A stretch of DNA of 64,000 bases from Bolinopsis microptera (taxonomy: Eukaryota > Ctenophora > Tentaculata > Lobata > Bolinopsidae). Both the position numbers and the translations under genes were made by a program. Where the stretch lies: positions 19,003,401 through 19,067,400 of the forward strand of contig NC_087082.1 in NCBI RefSeq assembly GCF_026151205.1, given 5' to 3'. Positions 45,001-53,500 of this stretch are shown piece after piece (the first letter of the stretch is position 1; each line of letters begins with the position of its first letter). The notes under the pieces are model-generated. The model searched no databases. It was given only the letters and a program-made list of their open reading frames with translations, and was not told where the DNA came from.

Positions 45001-46207
45001 AAATTGACTGTAGAAAAATAGTAATAATAAGAAGACAGTGATATTATATAATAGACTCCTACCTCTCCCAATGATAACGAGTTCATTAACGTAAACATAC
45101 GAATTAATACCACTCCCATCAAATTTAACAGTATCTCCTATTATGCAATCAGAAGGAGCATTGTCTGGGACTGTTCCATCCTCAGAGTACACTGACATGG
45201 ACCACCAGGAGCAGAAATTAGAACTACCACTGCAGGTACACGCGTCCCTCGAGCATGTGTGTGTGTTAAAAGCACTGAAAAACCAATGACGTACTACCTC
45301 TACACAATACTGCTTATCTAACTTAGCCTTAAACCAGGAGTCATATCCAGATGAATAAGCTGCAGTACCTGCATCCCTGTCTATAGCATTGTTTACCACA
45401 TAACTTGAGGTATACTCTTTAGTCATAGACACGGAAACAGGTTTTATCTCACCATCTACCTCTCCTATAATTTCACCTGAAATAATGACAACGATAAATT
45501 GTTGTGTTTCACTACTTAGCACCCGAAGTTTAATTAGAGACGTATAAGACTCTAACTTTATTTGTGTGTACGTATATAATTATGTATTCTTTGTTAATTC
45601 TGATAAGGTCGTGCTATAAAATAAATATTACAATTTTGTACAAGTTAACCTTGGATGGGTAACCACAATAGAGTCGTGAAGAGGATTATCTTTATCTTCG
45701 TGATCATCTGGTCGCTATATTAATACATGAGCATATTCATAATATAGAAAATATTTAAATCAGTCAACTGTTTTAACGTTAAAACAATAATCAAGTATCT
45801 GGCTAAAATTCCTCACAGATTATAATTGAAGAATGAGGGTACCGAGTGAAAGCCAGGACAGAACTGTTTACCATCGTAAGGTATAGAATTAGATTTATCT
45901 AGCATATTCCCGGACTCATTTATTATAACGGATTATAGATGCTTCTCACTCCTATTCTAGTCAAGATTTTGTCCTAACGGGCGTAAGATTCCTGATCACT
46001 TAAATTTAAAACTAGTTTACTCTCGTAAGGTAGGGATTTAACGTGTCCGCCCTTAACTGCCCGTCCGAGAGATACTGCCACAAAAGTGGGGGATAAGGCT
46101 ATTATCAAGTCATATTCTGTGCTGACTGAGCACATCTATATACTTTTAGCGACTACAAGACGGATCAGTGTAAAAACGTAGATTAAGATAAAACTGAAAG
46201 TAAACAT
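36033..46207 (-). CDS. Gene 2: secreted/GPI-anchored ZP-domain protein with galactose-binding-like and CCP domains
   Basis: Minus-strand exons in order: 46207-46144 (ATG), 45476-45063, 44879-44706, 39874-39701, 39492-39406, 39296-39196, 39010-38917, 38702-38533, 38293-38181, 37377-37210, 36948-36812, 36097-36033 (TAA). The total is 1,761 bp, exactly 587 codons, with all phases compatible. The 586-residue product reads signal peptide, galactose-binding-like domain, two CCP domains, ZP domain, RRKR cleavage site and a short hydrophobic tail. ZP domains polymerise extracellular matrices and typically depend on furin-type release before a C-terminal anchor, which fits this layout. The large intron between the CCP exons holds a Penelope element. 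A TATA box precedes the start codon, and gene 3 starts 667 bp away on the other strand. No homologue name can be given without a search. Confidence 0.85.
36812..39492 (-). CDS. Gene 2 exons 5-11: ZP domain and furin site
   Basis: Exons 39492-39406, 39296-39196, 39010-38917, 38702-38533, 38293-38181, 37377-37210, 36948-36812. The ZP-N half has ANVTCDENEMKLTF, DCEFTGEIQEI, EKCGTKVSF and the signature GITREKEFRLAFECSYSR. The ZP-C half has GAGSLRFVLDLYKDG, LGVLHVQAKN, EGCIEDSTFTFIG, RFTFKSFNF, ATYVHAVVKVC and FGCTDLC. It is followed at once by RRKR, a consensus furin site, as in vertebrate ZP proteins and tectorins. Seven small exons for one ZP domain is a normal arrangement. Confidence 0.85.
37443..37712. 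repeat. Dispersed ~300-bp repeat, copy 2
   Basis: Relative of 26,408-26,720, lying in the intron between ZP exons 38181 and 37377. It is missing about 25 bp (GGACATTCGCCGGGTTCTCC) present in copy 1. Confidence 0.7.
39701..44879 (-). CDS. Gene 2 exons 3 and 4: two CCP/sushi domains
   Basis: Exons 44879-44706 and 39874-39701 are both 174 bp, phase 1-1, and are clear duplicates. Each has four cysteines in the sushi pattern: SCIKPVIEKGTV, TTCDNRFVISG, ITCTNSQLS, PTCVPG in the first; DCSKPIIEKGAV, VSCDNGFVISG, ITCTNSELS, PTCVLG in the second. The tryptophan usually found before the last cysteine is absent in both. A Penelope element separates them. Confidence 0.85.
40763..41148 (+). CDS. N-terminal part of the Penelope polyprotein (different frame)
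   Basis: Basic, helical stretch (KLSTLTLKKTNLQQQLDFLK, SIVPKYLKLQSKIERMTNTI) immediately upstream of the RT frame and overlapping it by 17 bases. Moving between them needs a +1 shift (or -2) near the GAAAAAATACC at about 41,131. Either a programmed frameshift or a one-base lesion explains this. The N-terminal limit is not certain. Confidence 0.5.
41132..43642 (+). CDS. Penelope-like reverse transcriptase / GIY-YIG endonuclease
   Basis: An 836-residue open frame. Reverse-transcriptase motifs are in order: VRVVQPINN, motif A ASLDVENMYPTLP (about residue 404), motif B GTGSHSSGAYAEI, motif C TYVDDAWLLW (about residue 506), then LIFLDLTIEL. The C-terminal GIY-YIG endonuclease starts at about residue 723 (HYVYKAKC...LYIGAS, R..RIYEHESSF), preceded by a Cys pair (CECELC). 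These are the two enzymatic domains expected of a Penelope element. It targets DNA by nicking and target-primed reverse transcription. The frame is intact. An upstream frame (40,763-41,148) overlaps it by 17 bases and probably supplies the N-terminus. Confidence 0.9.
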   Translation: MKKYLEVKRCTLEINHTLKTLHSVASPRETRYINRVIEQHTQKERCESQQKLEKKLKIIKTACQKPENSNVSTTPNLHKDQGDSKANNPEESTNNPNEEAPLSSGVIVTVPSTYSNAATNILEKGRNFKISPDNGRKLETDFQTGVWRMIAAMRYSNPAYEFGIPNPARNPDPGLNTILSLKQVVSSFDKDLAPPPKAIPPVEETIKQLKCSMEGLKHDLRKIHIPRNYLKEDLESLTEAKTRENVRIILTDKTNNIAIMERELVEQKLADHLREPAYKLLEEDPTNKYETAANNLFTDICIDLRIDVTKPPIKHVLSNYSSAPELYPMAKDHKPSFPNTKVRVVQPINNSAIEKLDMVVSKVLIQINQLLPNRVKSTKDFLTKLRNTYPDNITVTSSVSFQASLDVENMYPTLPTDERALQVILSYIEDYKENINLYGFSPSHIVSMLEFVLHHTYIKAGDKYYLQKQGIGTGSHSSGAYAEIIVDYTYNIAAEKSTHKPECLSTYVDDAWLLWKSSAENFEEFKANLNSVWAYVNFTSELQEDRKLIFLDLTIELKENNEISFTHYQKPTASGRYLHYDSHCSLVTKTNIIRSETRRIVHNCKYKDDSWAYLEKLKTHLIVNSGYPKEVVTKHMLQALERLEVLTSSTPREPRPEPDLILKIPYINESFTRRVNSSIKQLGINARVVTQAGKAVRSIISTPSKDEICECELCKADLNCTTRHYVYKAKCKKCGDLYIGASRRPIRGRIYEHESSFRLNNSRTTLGYHAAEHRRADDPHYTPISGKRDLAKFFENFEFSISEQCKDTLDTFIREGLAIERTKPKINNMCGNGFTD
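43994..44705. other. Gene 2 intron, unique part
   Basis: AT-rich. Some stretches resemble the intron next to the other CCP exon (GAATTTTATGATTCGAGCTT / GAGTTTTATGATCAGGGGAT before CACTTTCGATCCTAT), showing that the CCP exons were duplicated together with intron DNA. No other feature. Confidence 0.55.
45063..45476 (-). CDS. Gene 2 exon 2: galactose-binding-like (FTP/F5-8 type) domain
   Basis: A 414-bp phase 1-1 exon encoding 138 residues with the fold's landmarks: NAIDRDAGTAAYSSG, WFKAKLDKQYCVEVVRHW, a cysteine cluster (HTCSRDACTCSGSSNFC), SVYSEDGT and a final VNELVIIGRG strand. Such jelly-roll domains often bind sugars; the binding residues are not confirmed. A truncated relative lies in gene 1 at 11,262-11,430. 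Confidence 0.75.
45477..46143. other. Gene 2 first intron
   Basis: A 667-bp intron. I see nothing beyond AT-rich sequence and two short similar stretches (CGTAAGGTATAGAATTAG and CGTAAGGTAGGGATTTAA). Confidence 0.5.
46144..46207 (-). CDS. Gene 2 exon 1: start codon and signal peptide
   Basis: ATG at 46207-46205 begins MFTFSFILIYVFTLIRLVVA, a hydrophobic signal sequence; the donor GTATAT at 46143 leaves phase 1, matching the next exon. I chose this start because it is the only one upstream with a signal-like sequence, the right phase, and a TATA box about 35-50 bp away. Confidence 0.7.
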
Positions 46208-46874
46208 TGTTATGAAAATAATGCCTTCCTCTGCATCTCGTTGCTATTTATAAGCAAGGTAGACAGGTTAGCATCAGGTGACTGTATTCCGAGTTTCGTA
46301 TTGACGTGATGCAGCTACGGGCACGTATCTACTCACAGACATGTTTCAAACCACCAGGCAATATTGTCTCCTTATTTGGATGTAAACAAACCGATACAAT
46401 CGAGCATTCCGTCTCGAGCATTCCGTCTCTGCACGTTTATCACCAAGATATTGTACGGAATATTGTAAGTTATTATTTCTATAGGTATTACACCAATGTA
46501 GAAGAATGACTGGAATGATCTTACTGCTACCTTCAATACCATATAATTATTATCTTTAAGAAGGGTTTCACAGTAATAATACGATAAATTAGTAAATTTT
46601 AACTAACATTTTTAATTTGGATCAGGACTGCTAATTAAAGAGAGAGATTCATAGAGCAAGAGAAATTTGATTAGGTAATTTTCAGCAAACAGAAAAGGAG
46701 CTTCTAATTTAGTGATATAATAGCCTATCGCCACTAATTTGCAACAAAGTGCACGGAAACTTTCAAAAGGACTGATAAAACCTGATTCAAAACTGTGTTC
46801 GACAACTCAAAAAACAATTTAACAAATTCAAATCTACGGTAATAATTTCACTAATCTTCTATGTGTAGGATGAC
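46208..46874. promoter_or_regulatory. Divergent promoter region between genes 2 and 3
   Basis: 667 bp separates the two start codons. The gene 2 side has a TATA box (46,242-46,257). The gene 3 side shows no clear TATA; the ATG is preceded by a two-codon upstream frame (ATGACATGA at 46870) that overlaps the main start. An acceptor-like TGTAG just before it leaves open a non-coding first exon for gene 3. Confidence 0.55.
46242..46257 (-). promoter_or_regulatory. TATA box of gene 2
   Basis: The minus strand reads CTTGCTTATAAATAGC. The TATAAATA core is 38-45 bp upstream of the ATG, which would place the start of transcription only about 10-15 bp before it. Confidence 0.55.
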
Positions 46875-47513
46875 ATGAGTGTTACATGGCTGACATCACT
46901 GTTATTTGGTAAGCAGTTTTTGTAAAATTAACTTTATTTACTATTGAGCATGTCTTGGCTTTTACAAATTTGGATTTGTCTAATTTCTGTGAATAATTTT
47001 CTGAATTTTCAGTATATAATATCCAGGTTCTTCACGGATTTGTTTCAGTGATCATACCATGTTTGGTTGATGGTAGCAGCATCACTTGCACCAAGAGTGA
47101 CACTGTTGATGGTGTGCCAACTGGCATTAATGTCACAGACGCAGTGGTAGTCCGCAAACTCTCATTTGAGGTAAGATTTATTGTTGTTAATAACAGTTCA
47201 TTGTGCAGTGTCTTAACTGCAAGTGTACCTATTGAGATCCTAGGCATTTGGCTACTTTGCTAAAAACTGATTGAAAAATCTCAGAAATTTTGAACAGACT
47301 GACAAAATATTGTATAAATGAAAGTATTGTAATCTGTATCATCAATATTACAGGCTTGCGTTGATCGTTGCTGTCAAAAGGAGGGTTGCGAGGTAGCGGG
47401 ACTACATAAGAATGTCTGTGTGTTAGCCAGTTGTACTACGCATCCATGCAAGAGGGATTTTAAAGCTGACCCCGAAGATAATAAGGCTAATTTCACGTTT
47501 CTCACCAAACATG
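46875..47513 (+). CDS. Gene 3 exons 1-3: signal peptide and MANSC domain
   Basis: Exon 1 (46875-46908, phase 1) starts MSVTWLTSLLF and continues in exon 2 (47013-47170) with VYNIQVLHGFVS, together a signal peptide. The MANSC domain follows: IPCLVDGSSITCTK, DAVVVRKLSFE, then exon 3 (47354-47513) with ACVDRCCQKEGCEVAGLHKN and VCVLASCTTHPC. The CC....C.VA pattern and later cysteines are diagnostic of MANSC. A phase-0 intron falls just before the ACVDRCC motif. Confidence 0.78.
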
Positions 47514-50500
47514 GTAGGTTATTCATTTCTTGGAAACAGAATATTGCTCATTGGAAATTGTGCTAAAAATTGGTTTTGAACATTCTGAAACTTCAATCCT
47601 GGTGTCTTTTTATGAAAATTTAAAGTATTCAACCTATACTTTAGGCTGCTGTTTGGTTAAATATTGTCACTTTAAACCTAAAAATTGTAAAATAGGAATG
47701 ATATCAAAGAATTGATTATTTCCAAAATTCACCTTATTTCAATTCAGTCCAAGAAGACAAGCCGAATTCAGCTGCAGCTGACACTGAAAAGAAGGATTCA
47801 GCAGATCCTAAAAAAGATGCAGAGGATACCAAAACACCAGACACTGAAAGTAGCACTAAAGTTGATTCAGAAGATTCTGACAATACAACAGCAGATTCAG
47901 TTGACACTAGTGCAGTTACAGTGGATTCGGATAATAAAGAGGGGGAGCAAGCTAAATCAGATGAAACGATACTAGTTCAGAAAGCAAGCAGTGAAACTTC
48001 TGAAAGGAACGCAGTCAAGGAGAAGAGTGATACTGCAGAATCAGGAGAAACAAAAGACAAACAAACTACTGCAGAATCAGGAGAAACAAAAGACAAACAA
48101 ACTACTGCAGAATCAGGAGAAACAAAAGACAAACAAACTACTGCAGAATCAGGAGAAACAAAAGACAAAGAAACTACTGCAGAATCAGGAGAAACAAAAG
48201 ACAAACAAACTACTGCAGCACCTGATTCTAAAAGCAAAACCACCCCTAGTAAGCAGAAAACAAAAGCATCAGACACTAAAACTGTTGCACCCAAAGAAGA
48301 AGCCAAAGTAGAAGCTATAGAAGAAGCCAAAGATGATGCTAAAGATGATGCTAAAGATGACTCCAAAGATGACTCCAAAGATGACTCCAAAGATGACTCT
48401 AAAGATGACTCCAAAGATGACTCCAAAGATGACTCCAAAGATGAATCCAAAGAAGAATCCAAAGATGAATCCAAAGAAGATGCCAACAAACCAAACTGTG
48501 ACCCTGATTGCAATGTAGCATCAGAGAAATGTGTTAAAGATAACAACGTTTGGAAGTGTGATTGCAAAGAAGGTACGTTCAATTTTCTAAACTTATATTT
48601 AGCAGAAGATTACAATTTAGCTTGCAATTCTTTCTTATTCGTCATTATGATTATCTTGAGCGAAATTTACTTGTATTTGCTATACAATAAGCTTCACTAA
48701 CTTTTGTGATGGGTTAATGATAACAGTTGTTACATACTTGACTATAAAATAAAATTTCGCCTTTAATTATTATTTAAATTATTTAGATTGTTTCTTGACA
48801 CAGGTTTTATAAAGACTAAGGATGATGGATGTGTTGCCAAGGTGATGTGTGAAGCTTCTACTAGTTGCCCTGGTGACCACACAGCGTGTACTGTTGTCGA
48901 CAATAAAATAGCCTGCGCCTGTCAAAACGGGTAATATGTTAATTCTTAATTCTGCCCAGTCTGACTAAATGATTATGTTAATGTTATTCTTAATTCTGCT
49001 TTGTCTTCTCAATACCCAGAATTGAATTGAAGTGTTAGTTTCGGGGGAGTAACACTCAAGGGTTCCAATCCCACATTTCACAATTTGCTATTGTTCAGAC
49101 TGAATATCTAATTAAACTCATCATTCCAATTAGCACACCTAGACCAATAGTCAACATACCACAAACCATTGTCTACAAACAGAATGTATATCATATTCTC
49201 TCTTACCCTAACAATACTAACACTATGTCTAACCAGGTATAAGAAGGAGAAGGGAGTCTGTAAGGAGGTGACCTGTAAAGGTGTATCCTGTCCGAATCAC
49301 GCCACGTGCGCCGTGTCGGAGAACACCGCGCACTGTTTCTGTGATAAGGACTATGTGGCACAGGGTATATTCTGCAGGACCGGTAAGTGCTACATTTGTT
49401 ATTAAAAAAAATGTTATAATCTCACAATCGTATATTAAAATGAGGTCAGGTTTAGTTCAATGAGTTGGGCGATAAATTGAGTTGGCCTTTATATTATTAG
49501 CCTTTATATTATTATAAACTTTATTATTATATTATTATAAACTTACTTCCGTAGTTTCGTTTTGTTCTAGAAGCATCACAGTAAACCCCCGATTTACTGT
49601 GGACTTTGGGGAAAGGAAAAATATGATAAGGTCTGAAATCCATAGAATTAAAAGTGATATTTTTTATAGTCTTATGATCAAATACTTAGCAATTCTAAAG
49701 TAACAACTTTTGGTGACATCTAGATTCTAGAATACATCCAATTATATCAGCTGAGAATAATTGGCATGATATGTGAGATTGTTGACTTTATCTGCTTCCC
49801 TTACCACCTCGTAAGTCGTAAGCAGATGCTCGGTCTGATAAAACATTGTAGTGAGTAGATAATAGTGAAGGAATGGGGCCACGATCAGTCGTTGGCATGC
49901 CAACCACCTCGTCTGCTGATACTAATAACTGTTCAGTAGGATCTAGAAAAGTTAGATCAGGAGGAAAAGAATTCGATAATATAGAAATCAGAGTGTCTGG
50001 ATACTGTTTTAAAGGACAGGACATAGGCGGACATAGACGGACGTGACACCCCCCCCCCCCCAATAACTGTTCAGTAGGATCTAGAAAAGTTAGATCAGGA
50101 GGAAAAGAATTCCTGTTTTATATCTATATTTCTTACTTATTATATTTATCATTATTACTTTTATGACTATCAGACCTAGACAGTGTACAGATAATATGTC
50201 CTCAGGATGACCCTGATGATGAAGATTTTCCAGGTTCTGAATAATATGTTGATAAAACGAGCTAATTTCAGACGTAAAAACATTGTCTAACAAATTTTCG
50301 GGAAAAAATCAAAACTGTCGGAAAAAAAGTTAAATTATTCGAAAAAAGTTGTTTAGTGAATTAGAAGAAAAATTCGGGGAAAGGATTTACCCGTGCGGTA
50401 AATCGGGGTTTGCGGTAATTCGGGGCGTAGTTAATCAGGGTATTACTGTATATTAATCTACTGTACTATCTGTATCCTTTTACCTACTTTATATTGCAGT

Positions 50501-53500
50501 TGTTGACTGCACTACGGAGCCTAAAAACGCGGGGTGTCCAACCAACGAACAGTGTAAACAGGTAATTTATATTTTATTCTCACATCACCATTTTATCAAA
50601 TCGGTTTACAGTGCAGTTTGCTGTATATTTTTAAAGCTGTATAATATTTTAAAAGTTGATCTCTAGTAGAACCGCTGACCCAGGTGAGCAGCAAGAAACA
50701 GTGTTTCTGCATTCCCGGCAAGCTGCGCGTTAAACCAACCGGTGACTGCACAGGGAACGCGAGCGCAATAGTGCTGACCAGCGAGGACGTGACAGTGCAA
50801 CTTCCTGCACAGTCCGCAACAATGTCCGTGTCTGTGGCTCCCGCGCACTCTAAGAATGATAACTACTACGCCTACAAGTGGGAGCAGCAGAAGAACCCGG
50901 CCGGGGTGAGTTTGATTTTAGTAAACTGAGGGTACTGGAACTTGGTTAAGTGAGCTTGATTTTAGGTGGCTAGTAAACTGAGGGTACTGGAACTTGGTTA
51001 AGTGAGCTTGATTTTAGGTGGCTAGTAAACTGAGGGTACTGGAACTTGGTTAAGTGAGCTTGATTTTAGGTGGCTAGTAAACTGAGGGTACTGGAACTTG
51101 GTTAAGTGAGCTTGATTTTAGGTGGCTAGTAAACTGAGGGTACTGGAACTTGGTTAAGTGAGCTTGATTTTAGGTGGCTAGTAAACTGAGGGTACTGGAA
51201 CTTGGTTAAGTGAGCTTGATTTTAGGTGGCTAGTAAACTGAGGGTACTGGAACTTGGTTAAGTGAGCTTGATTTTAGGTGGCTAGTAAACTGAGGGTACT
51301 GGAACTTGGTTAAGTGAGCTTGATTTTAGGTGGCTAGTAAACTGAGGGTACTGGAACTTGGCCGGGGTGAGTTTGATTTTAGGTGGCTAGTAAACTGAGG
51401 GTACTGGAACTTGGCCGGGGTGAGTTTGATTTTAGTTGGCTAGTAAACTGAGGGTACTGGAACTTGGCCGGGGTGAGTTTGATTTTAGGTGGCTAGTAAA
51501 CTGAGGGTACTGAAACTTGGCCGGGGTGAGTTTGATTTTAGTAGGCTAGTAAACTGAGGGTACTGGAACTTGGCCGGGGTGAGTTTGATTTTAGTAGGCT
51601 AGTAAACTGAGGGTACTGGAAGTTGGCCGGGGTGAGTTTGATTTTAGTAGGCTAGTAAACTGAGGGTACTGGAACTTGGCCGGGGTGAGTTTGATTTTAG
51701 TAGGCTAGTAAACTGAGGGTACTGGAACTTGGCCGGGGTGAGTTTGATTTTAGTAGGCTAGTAAACTGAGGGTACTGGAACTTGGCCGGGGTGAGTTTGA
51801 TTTTAGTAGGCTAGTAAACTGAGGGTACTGGAACTTGGCCGGGGTGAGTTTGATTTTAGTTGGCTAGTAAACTGAGGGTACTGTAACTTGGCCGGGGTGA
51901 GTTTGATTTTAGTTGGCTAGTAAACTGAGGGTACTGTAACTTGGCCGGGGTGAGTTTGATTTTAGTTGGCTAGTAAACTGAGGGTACTGGAACTTGGCCG
52001 GGGTGAGTTTGATTTTAGTTGGCTAGTAAACTGAGGGTACTGGAACTTGGCCGGGGTGAGTTTGATTTTAGTAGGCTAGTAAACTGAGGGTACTGGAACT
52101 TGGCCGGGGTGAGTTTGATTTTAGTAGGCTAGTAAACTGAGGGTACTGGAACTTGGCCGGGGTGAGTTTGATTTTAGTAGGCTAGTAAACTGAGGGTACT
52201 GGAACTTGGCCGGGGTGAGTTTGATTTTAGTAGGCTAGTAAACTGAGGGTACTGGAACTTGGCCGGGGTGAGTTTGATTTTAGTAGGCTAGTAAACTGAG
52301 GGTACTGGAACTTGGCCGGGGTGAGTTTGATTTTAGTTGGCTAGTAAACTGAGGGTACTGGAACTTGGCCGGGGTGAGTTTGATTTTAGTTGGCTAGTAA
52401 ACTGAGGTTACTGGAACTTGGTTAAGAAATCATTGTTAGGGTCGTCTCGTTTAGTCGTAACTAGGTATAACTGCACTCAAGTTGTTCTGAAAAATACTCG
52501 GTTTTAATTGATGGCTCCAGTTTAGTGTTCTTTAGGGGTTGTTTAAAGTTCTGGATTGTTCCTTGAGATTGTGGGAGAAGCTTTTTCAGCTTTGGCCTCG
52601 AATCAACGCTATTGTTTTCGTAAATTGCAGATTTGCAGATTTACGTGATTTACACGATTATCCAATACTTGTCTTGCACGTTTTTCAAACCTTGCTGCTA
52701 TATTTGTTAAACTTCACCCGATTGATTAACTAACTTATTAACTAATCGATACGTAATCACCAGGGAGATTCATTAGTGGAAGGGTTGACCAAGTCCCGAG
52801 TTACCATAAGTAAGCTGGTCGCAGGAGAGTACGTGTTCCTAGTGACCGTGCTGGGGATACACAACGAATATCACACCAAGGTACTTATTTACAACTACTA
52901 GATTAATTGATTTGAAAATAGCACAACAGAATTTGAGTAGATCCATGGCCTTATGAGCTGGAATTCCCAATCAACTGGAGGGTTGAATTTTTCTCAAGTT
53001 GACATAGATTCGGGGTCTTCTTAAGTGGTATAAATTTAAACTTTTATTTTATAAACTCAATTTGAGTCTTGTGCATGTAACATGCAGTACAAGCAGTACA
53101 TACAGTACAAGCAGTACACGCAGTACAAGCAGTACAAGCAGTACAAGCAGTACACACAGTACATGCAGTACATGCAGTACATGTAGTGCACGCTTATAAC
53201 TGGTTAACTGGTAGTATTTGCTGTACATAGTCCTTTCCTGTTGACTAAAGCCTCAGACGTAATGTTTTGTGCTCAATTGTTGGTGGTTCCATGTGAATAT
53301 GTTACATATTGTATAATATAGTGTATACATTGAACAATGTGTCTACTTTACATGTACACTCTGAACAGTAACAATGCGTATACACGACATTATCATTTTA
53401 TACATGAAGAAGCTGTGTACAGTACTGGTATTGAATAACAACTAGACTATAATAAGTTAGACTGGAGTAATTAAAAAGATTATCTCATAAAAAAATATTA

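Noticed and set aside
50049..50061. Poly-C run as another foldback-element tip
   Set aside because: The adjoining bases (GTGACA on one side, AATAACTG on the other) do not match TTCACCCTGATTTTT; a local 51-bp duplication explains it better.
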